Notes: generated by a model not told the origin, from the sequence alone. Shown: positions 1 to 27,140, numbered from the stretch's first letter. The stretch is 64,000 nt of DNA from Rhynochetos jubatus (GCA_027574665.1 CM050659.1:22979001-23043000), one strand, 5' to 3'. Made by a program: numbers and translations.

Positions 1-367
1 GGTGTTTAACCACAAATATTGAATACATAAATGTGTATTCTGTCTCAGCTAGAACCTGAGTGAATACAGCTGGGTGTGTCACACGGTCTGAAATTCAGAG
101 GTAGGTGTGTCTTGCCCACCTTGCAGTAAACTGCTTCTTCACAGGATCAGGCTCATTCAATAAACCTTTTATCTTAATGTCACTTTGGTGTGCCGAGCCA
201 GAACGTGGCAGGAACACAGCTCACAAATAAACCACGGCACCGCCCGCAGGCAGAGAAGTCTGCGCTCACGGGCAGTCAGCAACAGACAACGGATACTCAG
301 ATCACAACAGCAGATCGCTGCCACCTTCCGCTCACTACGCACAATCCGCAGGGCAACAGCCACGTAC
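1..367. other. ATP7A intron at left edge
   Basis: Begins after the donor of coding exon 20. I searched it for the expected TM8 sequence and the C-terminal tail and saw neither, so the gene continues off the left edge. No repeat or other feature recognised. Confidence 0.7.
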
Positions 368-15688
<15,321 letters not shown>

Positions 15689-15717
15689 TGTCGAATTCTA
15701 CTCAAGTCTTCTCATTG

Positions 15718-18700
15718 CTGTTGGCCAAAAACAATGAGGACATTGGTTCTTAAATAATTTCAAAGATGGAAATCAAAAGGGATTTACTTGGCTACACGTA
15801 AGCCTAGTACATACCAAGATCTGAGCAAAGCTGAACAGGAAGGAGAACCATAGGTAGTTATTCCTATGAATCTGCAGAAAGGGAAAGCGTTCAAACATTT
15901 ATCACTTGATTTGGTAACAAGTGAGATCATTTAACTGCACGCAGCAAGCTGTGATTCACTGGTGAGAAGAAATCACAGGGAGAAGCAAGGGAGAAGGAGC
16001 GAGACACCAGCTCTCGGGGTGCTAGAATGGGGTGGCACGTGAGCCACAGGGGCACAGGTGGTGATCCTGTTGTCCACGTTCATCTCTCGCATGTTGCCCT
16101 ACGCTAGCGAAACCAAGTGATACTGAAACGAGCCCTAGGAAGCGATCAAGCTTTTCCCACATCTCCTTCAGAAAAGTCTGCTTTCAGCTCCTCTGAAGGT
16201 TATCACTATTATTTCAGCTCATAAAAACAAGCCCAGAACAAACACCCGAACCTAAACAAAATTAGTTTGCAGAAATAATGCCTAACACCAAGGACTTCTT
16301 TTGTCCAATGCATAAACTCTTAAGTAACAGAGGGGGAAAGGAGTGATTTCCAGGTATTTTTAAAAACCTTTTGAAAGTTTGCATTATTTTTTCCAGTGAC
16401 AGAGAGGTTAGCGACCAGGAAAGCAACCGCAGCCAACTGCAAGAGTAATTTGCTTAGTCCTTAGGTTAAGCTTGCTTAGACTAAGCTTTGCTTAGACTTC
16501 TGAGGAGCCCTGGAGACTTCTCAGAACCGTCTATTATGGAAGGTCTGAAAGTTTCTGGTTTCGCTTTCAGACGTGCTACAAACCCCGTAAGAACACGAGG
16601 AAGTTTCATCATAGCTTACCTCCCTGACGCTCAAAACTAAGTGCTAAGGCTTAATCAACAAGAACCAAAGACTGTGAACCTCTGAATTAGTGAGACGGCC
16701 AGTAGACGGAACGCGTATTTTTCCTTTAACTGCATTTTGTGTCAAGAGCCAGGAACACGCTGCAAATTTTTGTCAGCCACTAACTTAGGGGAGAACGCAA
16801 CTATAATTTCTAGGTCAAAAAAGAAAACAGTTTAACTATGTAAACAACATGAAAAACAGTCTGAGAAATTGATTTTAAAGATTTTTCCTAATGCATCCCC
16901 TGTAATCCTCAAATAACCGGCTAATTCCTCTAAACCATGGCAGGAACCTTTGTATTCTGACAGGCAGTAAGGTTCTACTCAAGAACTACGCAGTGAATGA
17001 CTAGACAAACCAAGAATTAGCGCACAGTAACGACAGACACGGCTCATGGACCGGAAAGTTCGGCAAGGCACCAAGGGAACCTCGTAGCTCTAAGGACCTT
17101 GAGCACCCGTGTGCAGCACGGTAGGAACCTCTTCCACTGACACGTGCGGAGAGCCCGAGCAGCGCTCCCACTCCTGCTTAATTCTGATCAGAGCCTTGAA
17201 CAACCCGCAACGTCTGCCCTTCCCGAAAGGCATCAAGCATTGCTCTGAACGTGTCGTAAAGCGCCAACCCTCCATCCTTCCGCCCCAGTCACGCATGAAG
17301 TTAGGGAGTGTAAGGGCTGCGCGCAACTCGGTGGCTGCAAGACAGGCGGAGGCTGCAGGATCACAACCAAAAGCCACCTCCTGCTCTCGCCCTGTGTCTG
17401 GAAGGAGGAGCGGGTGCGCTCAGGACACACGGCGGCACGACGTCGTCTCGGTGCCGGCAGACAGAGCAGGCCCTCAGGCCACAACAGCTTTGCTTATTGA
17501 CAGGGCTGCAAGAAAATTGTATTAACAGTTGCACTGGCTGTACTATCCGGTGCTGCTGCCCCAGCAAACAGTAAGTTACTATTAACGAAGGCATCGTATT
17601 ATGCTATAGTCAGTAGACAACAGCAACAGCTCATCCCTGCTAAGACCAGAACAGGAATAAGATAACGTTACCCACTGAGTTACCACACATCTCATGTCTC
17701 CCCTATTCTTACAAGACCTGAATTATCAAAAACACCACAGCCCCACCCTGACATCTGTACGCAAACACTCACACGCTGCAGAACTACAGAAACCTCGCAT
17801 GACACACGTGGGAATTACGGGTCAGCAGAGGAGTATACATTAAGCAAACTTCACACGGGAGGTCCTTTCTCAGGCTCACCTGCGCTCAGAGGTACCTGGT
17901 ATTTTTAAAAACACTATAAAGCTACATAAGATACACGCTTTCACGTCATCTCACTGAAATGCAATCCTGACTGACTGCTTCAGTTCTTCCGCAAGGAACG
18001 CTCAGCCCACGTACAGCAAACAAGCACTTCATTGTAACCCCACAGTCCGGGAGCAGTGAGTATTCCCACAAGGTTAGAAGTGAATTTCAAAACATTTCAG
18101 GTACGTGATCAGCTCCAACGGCCTGACAACTGCACAATTACTGTATTTTGAAAAAATAAAAAGTAAGGAAATACTTTGGCTGTGAGCTGCTACTCAAAAT
18201 AATCAAAAGCTTGGCAAGACGCTGCCTCGGATGAGAGCTGGGCTACAGCTGTACTGAGAAACTGCTCAGTACAGAACTTGCCTGTTCTTGGGTTTGAGAG
18301 ACTCAAGCTACAGTACAATAATATCCATTATTACAAGAAACTAGGATACGGCATTAGTCTTTTCCGTAAGTCATAGGTGAACTAACAGCAGCCTCGCATG
18401 CAGTATGGTGAACCCGGACCGTTAGAGCGATGACAGCAGCCACCAGCACTGCTACCGCATGGCCACCAATGCATTAAAGAAATCACCTGCTTAGATACGT
18501 AAAAATATGGATGATATTCACAGCAGTGGAAGAAAATACCCCAACTGCAGTAATCCAGGACCACTCAAAGCGTGTTAGAATCCTACTGTGTCAACGGAGA
18601 GTCCTGTTGTGCCTATACATAGATCTGAAACACGGACCTTCCTTTAAAAATAAAACACGTATCTGCTATTTGCGTTCGAATTCGAATAATAAATCAAAAG

Positions 18701-21700
18701 TCACCAAGCTTCAATCATCCCGCTGCCCAAGAAGGTTGTTTTGTTAGGTTTGGTATTTCTTTGAAAGACTGCTCCAGCTGGTCAGGGCCCCATGGCATTC
18801 GGTATTGTATAAACACAGCAGAAAAGATCCTTTCCTGGAAGAGAATGTAATTCAAACATGCAAAAAATCATAGCATAAGAGAAAAAGACTTATTTTTTAA
18901 ATCCCTCAAGGCCCTACATTACCAGGCTGAATCCAGAACATCCATCACAGAATAGATCTGCTGCATCAAACCTTCTCTTCTTTAACTAAGAAAAACTACC
19001 GGATCCCTGCGATAAGTTATCAGCTCTCCGTTGGCAGGGAAGATGACAAACAAGGGTTTTTATTTGCTTTGTTGCAAGTTGCTGTGAGTTTTCATACCAT
19101 TTTTAAAAATGGGCTGTTCTCTAAAAAAAATGAGGTATCCAAATCCAAAGGTAGAAATCGAGCCGTTTTAGGCAACAGTGTCTCTTCACATCAATTCCAG
19201 TGTATTACTGACATGGAACTGAGAAACAGCACGCCCACAATCTCAGTTTCCTGTACAGCTTTACTGAGATTCCTGAAGCCCAAACTGTCCGGATTTCCAG
19301 TGCTCCTGGTGCTTTCAGGAGATCTGGTTCCCCAAAGGAAGTACAGGATAAACACAAGGTGAATATGAGTTCACACATCACTTTCCCCCTCCTTACAGAG
19401 CGCCCAGGACGAGTTAAATGTAAAAGCTAATACATGCTTACATCTGAGACAGTGTTCTGCCTTGTTACGTTCCACCTCGAGTGCTCGGCCTCCCTTACGA
19501 GTACTTCCAAAGACATACTTCGGCTGAAGCTTAAAAGGAATATTTCTGCCATTATTTCCTCCTTCGGACCACATTAAATTAGAAGTTCATGACTCAACAG
19601 CCTGAAAAATATTTGTTACACTGGTAAGTTATGACTAGATGCACACGAGGGGTGTACAAACAGTGACAACTTAATGATAGTTCATGTGTGTTAATATTTT
19701 ACCAAGTCCACATGAAAACGGATGTGGAAGCCGAGATCTGCGGTAGGCTGCGCAGCAACCCGTCTATGCTACAGCGATGGCCTGAACTCGGAACACCCTG
19801 TTTCCTACCTGCCTGTCTCCTCCCCCATTTCCCAAAATTCACACGTATATAACTGCATACACCCTCGTGTATATATAAGCATTAGCTCAAAAGAGAACGT
19901 CACCGCACAAGGAACAGTTCTGGTTCGGGCAGGATGCAGCTCAAACAACACCTCTAACACCTCTGTGATATCTAGAAAGCTTCCAGGGGACAACATACAT
20001 TTCATAAGCGGACACGGAAGATCTCAATTATCACCACTGACTGCAAGGTACATACTGCTAATAAATAACTTGGAATTACCAGTTATCATGGACACATTCT
20101 TTTATGTGAGAAGCTAACTAAGCTACCGACCACACTTGGTTTTGGAGAAGAATAATGGGTTTATTCCTAACCAAGGCATTGCTCCACCTGTAGGACACCT
20201 TCACCAGCAATTAGTACAGAATTTTAGGATTTGACGGCGCAAACAAGCGGCAGGCCTCCCCCCTCATCTAACAACTATGCCTTTAGAATATAAAAAACCC
20301 CAAAGGATTTAATCCAGCTGCTGCTGTTTTGGAGCATCATCTTAAGAGGCTTCGTCTTATGAAGAGCCCTGGCTCTGAACCAACTATGTAAAAGCTTATT
20401 GTATGCTCTCCTACACTATTTACAGCTTAATACCTTTAGAAACTCCCCTTTTCTGTTCTCTTTCACCTGTGTTTTGCAGTACACAGGGCAGCAGTGTTTC
20501 CTTGTGCACATTTAAACACCATCAGTGAAGCAGCAGAGCCCCAGGAGCAACCCAGCTCTGCAGTAGAGCAGAGCCGAGCACGGGTATTCGTACTACACAC
20601 GGAGGAGCCACGCTCAGCGACAGAACAGGAGGCTTACAACGGGTAATTAACACCAAACCAATATTTGGGAATAGACATAAGTCCTTGTGTGGATTTTTTT
20701 CAGGTACCCTTTTAGGCTTCATGACTGGGTTGCCCACGAGCGAGTTAAAGCCCAAACATCTCGTTTTCTTGAGGAACATCAACTAGTGTTTCTATTAAGT
20801 GAATGAAGCAATAGCAAGAGAAATAATGTCTACTTCCAACAGCAATTTCTTCCTATGGAAAGGAAAAGTAAGCAGTGATGAAGCACAAGGTGACCAAGAA
20901 ACCCAGATTCATCTCTCCTGACCTTTTTCGGTTTAAGTGTCCTGACAGCAGTATTTGAAAGCAAAATATTTGAAGCAAGGTAAGGTTTGACGAAGCCAAA
21001 CCGAAGTCATTCACAACCTCACGCTATGAAAAAGAAAAAAATGCAAAGAGGGGGGTTACAAGACTGGTAACTAACCCGGGTACCAGAGCGTAACAAAGCA
21101 CTGGCACCACAAACGTGCTTTGTGCCCGCTCTAGGCCCAGTGAGAATACATCACCGAGAAGCACAGAGTGTTTCTGGCTAAGTGTACAACTCTGCTTTTC
21201 ACCAAAGTTTTCTACACAGAACTATCTTGAGTTTGTAGCTGCTGAAATTAGAAGAGGTCAAAGCTAGGGGGAAAAAAGAAAGATAAATTACTAATTACAT
21301 TAAACAGAATAAAGGGTCTCTAAAAGTCTGCAAAGACGTGAAAAAGAACAAAGGACAGCATGAAAGGACAGAGCTGTATCACCCCATCCTTGGGCTGACG
21401 AAAGGGCTGGGGCATGGGTAACAGGAGATCAGGTCCAACACTTAAGAACAAGCGTTTATTATGTTCACTTGCAAACAGTTACATTTGTAGGTATGACAAG
21501 ATATATGAGGCTTAATCATTGAGGGAGAAACTGCACATCTACCATAAATACCTGGCCCAGACAGCTACGTGATACTTTAAGTGGGTTGTTAAAATCTTGA
21601 GCAATAGGAATTACAAGTCTTGCTTGGTCAGCACACTATGGAAATTGCTCTGAGGGACTTGATTTCTATACGAGCTGGATGAAAAAGTAAGTACTCACTG

Positions 21701-23433
21701 AAAACTTCACTTCTCATGAGTTTTGTAATACCTGAAGCAATTTCTCAGCAAATCCTTTTACTTGCTCATGTCTTTCCACTACCTCTTCAAGTGGGATATT
21801 TGCTGGAAGAATCGCAGCCAATATTAGAAACAGAACATAACTCACAAACCCTGTGCTGTGAGCATCCTAAGGCCAACTGGGGCTTCTCATTCTTCAGCTC
21901 AGTCTCAAAATGTAAGGCAGAACAACATGAAATGCATCATACCAGTGAAAATAAGAATAAACCAGTAAATGACACGTAACGCTGGCGTTTACTTTCCCAG
22001 TTCATGACTGGGGGAAGGAAGGAAAAAAGGTTTGGGTGTTTTCTCTACAACAAAGCACACTGTAATTATCAATTTCTAATCAAACTGTGTTTGTGCTCAC
22101 ACACTGCATAGTAGCACACACCTAACTTTCACATTACCAAACAAAAGAATTATTTCTTGGTTTATCTACACCCACAAAGACAACTCAACAAGTATTTAAG
22201 TATAGAAATGCAATCTTCAGTAAGTGCATAGAAGATTCTAAGGAGCTTTACGCTAATAATAATCCTGTGTCATTTCCAGAGCATGGATATAGAGAGGCAA
22301 GAGTTAAGATAGGTTTGCTCTTCCTCATTCTAGTGAGATTTTACCCCAAAGCATCATAAACAACTCTTTGTCCTTTTGCAGAACATTTACACAGTGTTTT
22401 TAATGAGAGCTTGGGAAAAACATCCCTGTGCACAGAGCTGCCATCACGCGGGAAAACGCCAAGCAAGACGTTGCAGAGTTGAGCAGCTCAGGTTTGAAAA
22501 AAGGACCTTGGAGGGGCTCAGTGACCTGTACATCCACTCACGCCAAGCCCGTCTCCCCGTCACCGGCGGTACCAGTTACTTCCCCAAGCCCGGCAGTGAG
22601 CGCGGTTGCTGCCTACCAAGCCGCAGCGAGAGCTCGGGCGCGGACGCCGGCCGATAGGCGCAGCCCGTGGGGCTGCCTGCCGGCTCCTCGGCTGATCCTG
22701 ACCCGGGCGGCGCTGGCTGCGGCCCAAGGCAGCCGCGGGAGGGATGGGACTCCCTGCCACCCGGGCTGGCCTGGCACTGCGAAGGGAAGCGAAGGCAGGA
22801 GTGCTTTGCAGAGGGAAGCGGTTGAGCAGGAAATACCGTTTCGGATCCAGAGCCCTCGCTCGGTCGGGTTGTTCCTGAAACGCCGAGTCACCCCCGTACT
22901 CACCCGCTGCTCGCGCTCCCCCGGCATGGGCTGCAGGGCGCGGTGTGCCTTGGAGCCGGGGGTACCCGCTACGCGCCCCTCCGAGGGGACCGCCCGGAGC
23001 GGCAGGGGAGACCCGCGGCCGAGCCGAAGCCGCTGTTTTCGGGGCCGGAGCCTCCCCCGGCCGCGGGGGGACGGCCGGTTCCCGCGCTGCGCCTCGGGCG
23101 GGGGGGCGGCGGGGCCTCCCCCCGCCCAGGGGACACGTAGCGCAGCCCGGCGCCGCGTCCCGCCACGGCCGCCGGGCAAACCCTCTCCCCGCAGCCACAG
23201 GTGGGCTGCCCCGCCGCGGCCGGGCCGGGCTCCCGCTCGTCCCGTCCCTCCCGTTGTCCCCGGACGCCGATGGCAACGGTCCGGCGGCGCCGGGCAGAGG
23301 CAGCAGGGACAGCCCCGGAGGAACCGTCTGCTGGCTCCGCCTGCCCCGCGATCGGGGGTGAAGGGGAATGCCCGGCGAGGCCAGGCCGTGCCGCAGTAGC
23401 ACAGCCCCGCCGGCGCCCAGGCCCGCACTCACC
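15718..23433. other. ATP7A intron 1 (about 7.7 kb)
   Basis: Separates the probable noncoding first exon in the CpG island from the start-codon exon. I read it for CR1, LTR, tRNA and exon-like blocks and recognised none outside the CpG-rich right end. Intron extent depends on the inferred donor at 23,432. Confidence 0.5.
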
Positions 23434-23640
23434 GCAGCCTCCGGACGGCGCGGCGGCCTCTGCCCGGCCCGGGGTCGCTCTTGGCACTTTCCCCACGCAG
23501 CTGCCCCGCCCCGCGCCGCCACGTGACCGGAGGGCGCCAATCCCCACCCGCCCACGTGACACGACCGGAGCCGGCGGCGGAAGCGCCGCGGCGGGGAGGA
23601 AGCGGCGGCGGCGTCAGCCCCGGGAGCCGCCCCGGCCACC
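23434..23640 (-). other. ATP7A: Candidate noncoding exon 1 of ATP7A
   Basis: On the minus strand the sequence GGAGGCTGCG/GTGAGTGCGG (junction at 23,433/23,432) is a strong splice donor inside the CpG island, suitable for a 5' UTR exon. The transcription start is not visible; the upper boundary is a guess. A second donor-like site (GTGAGTACGG near 22,900) is an alternative. Confidence 0.35.
23520..23560. promoter_or_regulatory. Two CACGTGAC E-boxes in the ATP7A CpG island
   Basis: CACGTGAC occurs at 23,520-23,527 and 23,553-23,560 (33-bp phase) flanking a CCAAT box. Read on the gene strand both are GTCACGTGGC/G, a match to USF and to the MiT/TFE (CLEAR) family consensus. Binding is inferred, not shown. 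Confidence 0.5.
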
Positions 23641-23649
23641 GCACCCCGT

Positions 23650-24425
23650 TACACAGCCAGCCGGGCCCTGGGCTCCCCCGTCAGGCCCTGGGGCGCACCC
23701 TTCAGCCGCTGCGGCACTGAACGGCGCTCGGACCGGGCGAGGGCCTAGACGCCGCGCCAGCCGTACCTGCCGCTCCCACGGGCCTTCTCACCTCCGCCCC
23801 GGGAAAGGGAGCAGTCGGGGAGGAACTGGTAGTGAAAAACCTCCGGGGAGAGGAAAGGCAGCCCATTCGGGCATCCCTGCTGCATCGACAAGTGGGGTAT
23901 TTGTGTTCTTGCAGGATTCAAGCTGACTGAGGTTTACAGAGCTGCCCGTACCCCTCCTCCGTAGCCTACCGAACCCTGGTTACACGGGAATCCAGGAAAG
24001 CCGCGTTTCTCCTGGCATCAGCGAACAGCCGTGCTGGGATACAGCCCGCTCCTGCGGAGCGTCTCCGACTCAAGACCTCCCTCGGGTTCTTGGCAGCTCC
24101 CCGAGGTCCGGGAGAAGCAGCGTCCTTGCAGAGGGATTCAAGACATTACAGCGCTCAGCTGGGAAAACACGGGGTCCCAGCTGCGTCAGGAGACGCGCGG
24201 CACGAGTCAGAGGTCGAGTGATGCGAACTCCGGGGCGGGAATGCACGCGAGGGTTGTTTAAGCACGCGCATGTGGCAGAAGGGACAACCATACGAGGGTT
24301 CCATCTGCCCGTTATCCACCGGTGAGCGGCACAGACCAACCGCACCTACCAAAAATATGACTTATTTTAACACTGTTTCTCAAGACTTCAGCAGACCCGG
24401 AGCACAGAGGAAACCCCACAAGAGC
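23650..24425. other. Intergenic spacer between ATP7A promoter and COX7B 3' end
   Basis: About 0.8 kb, the left part CpG-rich. No gene or repeat recognised. COX7B and ATP7A lie in tandem on the minus strand, so this spacer holds the COX7B termination zone and distal ATP7A promoter. Confidence 0.5.
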
Positions 24426-24445
24426 CAGGCAGGTTTCTCGGTATG

Positions 24446-24451
24446 TTTATT
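24446..24451 (-). terminator. COX7B: COX7B polyadenylation signal
   Basis: AATAAA on the minus strand about 104 nt after the stop codon. A GU-rich stretch (CTTGTGGGGTTTCCTCTGTG) follows about 30 nt downstream, giving a compact 3' UTR typical of this gene. Confidence 0.8.
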
Positions 24452-24554
24452 AGAGCAGGAACACCACTGTGTAAGTGGTACTCGGGGAGGAAATACCATC
24501 ATGTGTTCATGTTTTCAGTGAAAGTTTAGACCAGTTCACGATAAGCAAAGGCTG

Positions 24555-24629
24555 TTACTCCTTCCATTCTTTTGGAGTGATTCTGCCAATGGGTGACAAG
24601 CCCCACTCAATTCCAGCCTGTGTCAACAC
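24555..24629 (-). CDS. COX7B: COX7B coding exon 3 and stop
   Basis: Encodes VLTQAGIEWGLSPIGRITP and KEWKE, then TAA at 24,555-24,557. Acceptor CTCCACAG/GTGTTG. Confidence 0.96.
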   Translation of the reverse strand: MLTQAGIEWGLSPIGRITPKEWKE

Positions 24630-26687
24630 CTGTGGAGGGATAAAAATTATGTTTACTAACTCTGGAATCAAAGAAACCTGCTGCTAGAGGGCTTTTTCTA
24701 TGATTCTCAGTTTAGATTACTTGTAGTAAACATGACATCTCATCTTTTAATAAAGCAAGTGCAATACATTTATATTTAAATACTCCAGTTTTCTATTTCA
24801 AAATATCTTTAGAACAAAGAATCTGGGATGTAAAACCTCATCACCATTCTGTTATTCCCACCTATAATTGTTTACGCTAAAGCCTCTACCTGTATAGCTT
24901 AGAAATCCCAAGTGAAATCGAAAACACTTGGGTTTACACTACATTTTAAAATCAAGCAATAGACTGACAAGGAAATTGGCCTAACGACTCAAAACATGAA
25001 CTGACACAACTTCCAATTCCTACGCACTGATAGAAAAAGCTCCTAAATTCAGACCACCTAAGTTATTTCCAACAAGTAAGCCCCTGTGAACCTTAACAGT
25101 CTGCAAGTTTACAGCTATAGTCACAAGAGAGTGGTGAAAAAGAAGACGACTTACATATCCCCAGACAGCAGTAAAAACTACGGCTCCACCAAGGAGTACC
25201 AGGTTTCCATATTTATCATGGAAGTCAGACTCATATTTGTGATGAGCTTGTCTTACTGCAGTATGCCGAATGCCACGAGCTGGTGAGCGTTAAAGACAAT
25301 TAGAAGTGCAGAAATCAACTAAAACACACATTCAAACCATTCCCAATCCTCACCTCCCGCCAACAGAGGCAATCGTAGGCACCGAGAGACTGAAGGGAAG
25401 CTGAAAAGAATTAATCTTTTGGCCTCAGAGCTTTGGAATGATTCCAACACGCCAGATCTACGGAAAACCTGGCATTTTGTTTCAGCTCGCCCTGCTTCTC
25501 TCTAGAATGTCATTCCTGAAGCCTCATTCCAGTAAGAAAACCCTCCAAGTTACCTTTTCCGTTAATATGTTTCCTCCGGGCCCTCAGTGTGGAGGTTCAA
25601 GCACAGTTTTTAATATTACTTTACTTGAATACTTCTCTAATATTTTGTGTAGCCCTTAAAAGTTCTCGATTTCTCGATGTAAATGTCCATATTGCCAGAA
25701 CATGTACCTAAGAGAAGCATTTTTAGGATGAAGCTCACCGTCAGAATAAGGGGTTAAAGACGGTGTGGGTAACACCTTTCTCATTCCTTCAGGATTTTTG
25801 GAGGGAGGGAGTGAGGGGGGAGGAGGAGGCGGAATAACTGTGGGCCTTCATGTGAGGTAGGAACAGGGAAAGGCATGAAGGTATCTTCGGAGGACAGAAG
25901 GTGTGACGCACGCTGTCAGCGTGTGCTGTAAACGGTACAGCTGTTCGGCGGACGGCGTGAAGAACCAAACCACCAGCTTCACAACACATCGGTTAGCAGG
26001 CGCACACAAAACATTTCAGCTGAGACATCGCAAAATACGATGTTTTGGTTTCAGGCCAACGGCTCACGTTTACCCAAAGGCGAGCAGAGAGGATGATGGC
26101 AGTACCCATGACGCTCCTCGCTCGCTCGGCGAGGGGCACAGGCTTTTCTTACGCAGAACCGAGAAGCCCGTGTATCTACCGAGGGGAACGCTGCTGGACA
26201 CCTTCGCTTCGGGCACACGCACCCCGGGGCTGAGCACATCACGAACCAGGCTCGGGTTTGAGAGGCGCAGCACGGGGGAATCTGTGACTAGAGACAACTA
26301 CCCTCGAGCTTACGGCCCGGTCACGGAGCACACCGCGGGCTACCCGCGATGTGCCCTTAGTTGCCACCAGGGAGGACAAGCACAGAGGAAGGGAACCCAA
26401 GGTCAGCTCAAGTAAAAGCAACCAGGACATGAAAGAGGCAGAAGCAAGCAAGCAAAGCAACAAAGGGTGAGGAGAAAGGCGCCCGCAGCCCCTCACGACC
26501 CTCCCCCGGGAGCCAAGCGAGCCCAGGGACTGCTCAGGGCCAGCCCTCACGGAGAAGGCAAGGAGCCAGGGGGGACCCCTGAGGGAACCGCCTGCTCCCG
26601 AGAAACACCCCCAGCGCTTGCACGCTCCGGAGAGCCTCCTCCCTGCTTACCGGTGAGGTTCAGCGCAGCCCTAGCCACGGGGAACAT
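24555..26687 (-). CDS. COX7B: COX7B, cytochrome c oxidase subunit 7B, mitochondrial
   Basis: A nuclear-encoded small single-span subunit of complex IV in the inner mitochondrial membrane, needed for complex assembly and stability. Three coding exons (24555-24629, 25155-25279, 26651-26687) give 78 aa, against 80 in mammals. The N-terminus MFPVARAALNLT is a basic, acid-free mitochondrial presequence. The mature part contains the family block ESDFHDKYGN, one membrane helix at about 36-58 (LVLLGGAVVFTAVWGYVL), and the conserved tail GIEWGLSPIGRITPKEWKE. All junctions close in frame. It is transcribed away from MAGT1 and toward ATP7A, the mammalian arrangement. Confidence 0.95.
25155..25279 (-). 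CDS. COX7B: COX7B coding exon 2
   Basis: Encodes residues 13-54: ARGIRHTAVRQAHHKYESDF, HDKYGNLVLLGGAVVFTAVW and GY. Acceptor CTCACCAG/CTCG; donor TAT/GTAAGT. Confidence 0.95.
25280..26650. other. COX7B intron 1
   Basis: About 1.4 kb. The right half is GC-rich, an extension of the promoter CpG region, and carries open frames by composition only. No other feature recognised. Confidence 0.6.
26651..26687 (-). CDS. COX7B: COX7B coding exon 1
   Basis: Encodes MFPVARAALNLT plus one base. Donor ACCG/GTAAGC. The ATG lies in GAACATGG on the plus strand, so the gene-strand context is CACCATGTTC, a good Kozak context. Confidence 0.93.
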
Positions 26688-26990
26688 GGTGATGAGCAGA
26701 GGCGGGTGCCGCCGGTGAGCCGCGGGTACCCTTGGCGAGCACTGAAAAACAAAATGGCCGCGTCGGAAGTGGCCGCGGGGCCGCGCCACCGAGCGGAGCC
26801 CTGTGGGTAACGCAGCCGCGCAGGGCGGGGAAAGCGGCCCCCGCGCTGCCGTGAGCGGGAGAGGCTCTGCAGCCGGGAGAAGCAGGGACAGCGGCTCCTC
26901 GGCCGCTTACACGCGCAGGAGCACTCTCCGCGCGGGACTGCGGAGCGTGGGGCGGCAGGCGCGGCCGTGAGGAAAGCACTAAGAGCGTCC
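26688..26990 (-). promoter_or_regulatory. COX7B: COX7B promoter, CpG-rich
   Basis: CpG-rich segment directly upstream of the COX7B start codon, without a TATA box. On the gene strand ACTTCCG (26,764-26,770) is an ETS/GABP (NRF-2) type site, followed by GCGGCCATTTTG (about 26,750-26,761), close to the YY1 consensus. Both classes are established regulators of nuclear oxidative-phosphorylation genes; their use here is inferred. Confidence 0.6.
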
Positions 26991-27012
26991 CGTCGGTTGT
27001 TGCAGTCGCAGT

Positions 27013-27128
27013 GTCAGGATGGCCGAGTGGTCTAAGGCGCCAGACTCAAGGCGTTCCGCGCCTTCCCGTAGCGGGTTGGGTATTCTGGTCTCCGTATGGA
27101 GGCGTGGGTTCGAATCCCACTTCTGACA
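27013..27128 (+). tRNA. tRNA-Leu(CAA), intron-containing
   Basis: A class II (long variable arm) tRNA decoding UUG. The 5' strand GTCAGGA pairs with TTCTGAC of the acceptor stem; A is the discriminator base. A box TGGCCGAGTGG (27,020-27,030), anticodon arm CCAGA-CTCAAG with anticodon CAA (27,047-27,049), 32-nt intron (27,051-27,082) after position 37, then TCTGG, variable arm TCTCC...GGAGG, T arm with B box GGTTCGAATCC (27,107-27,117). CCA is not encoded as such. Eight T residues at 27,133-27,140 give a Pol III terminator. Every stem pairs, so the gene looks functional. Confidence 0.97.
27051..27082 (+). other. tRNA-Leu(CAA) intron
   Basis: Lies at the canonical position one base 3' of the anticodon. 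It contains a small hairpin CCCG-TAG-CGGG and a TTG (27,076-27,078) able to pair with the CAA anticodon, the usual precursor fold recognised by the tRNA splicing endonuclease. Confidence 0.85.
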
Positions 27129-27132
27129 CCAC

Positions 27133-27140
27133 TTTTTTTT
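27133..27140 (+). terminator. Pol III terminator of tRNA-Leu
   Basis: A run of eight T four bases after the tRNA 3' end. Confidence 0.9.

Larger units (their letters stand above)
22540..23720 (-). promoter_or_regulatory. ATP7A: CpG island and probable ATP7A promoter
   Basis: A sharply GC- and CpG-rich block in otherwise AT-rich sequence, located where the ATP7A first exon is expected. It contains CCGCCC boxes, a CCAAT box (23,537) and two CACGTGAC E-boxes. Long open frames here on both strands reflect base composition. Direction is inferred from the gene order; some antisense transcription would also be plausible. Confidence 0.65.

Noticed and set aside
22428..23926. Open frames of 323 and 359 codons, on opposite strands, near the ATP7A promoter
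   Set aside because: They overlap each other in a CpG island, are rich in Arg, Pro, Ala and Gly, lack any recognisable domain and are explained by scarcity of AT-rich stop codons.
25903..26415. 170-codon plus-strand open frame in COX7B intron 1
   Set aside because: No splice or promoter context, no recognisable motif; lies in the GC-rich flank of the COX7B promoter.
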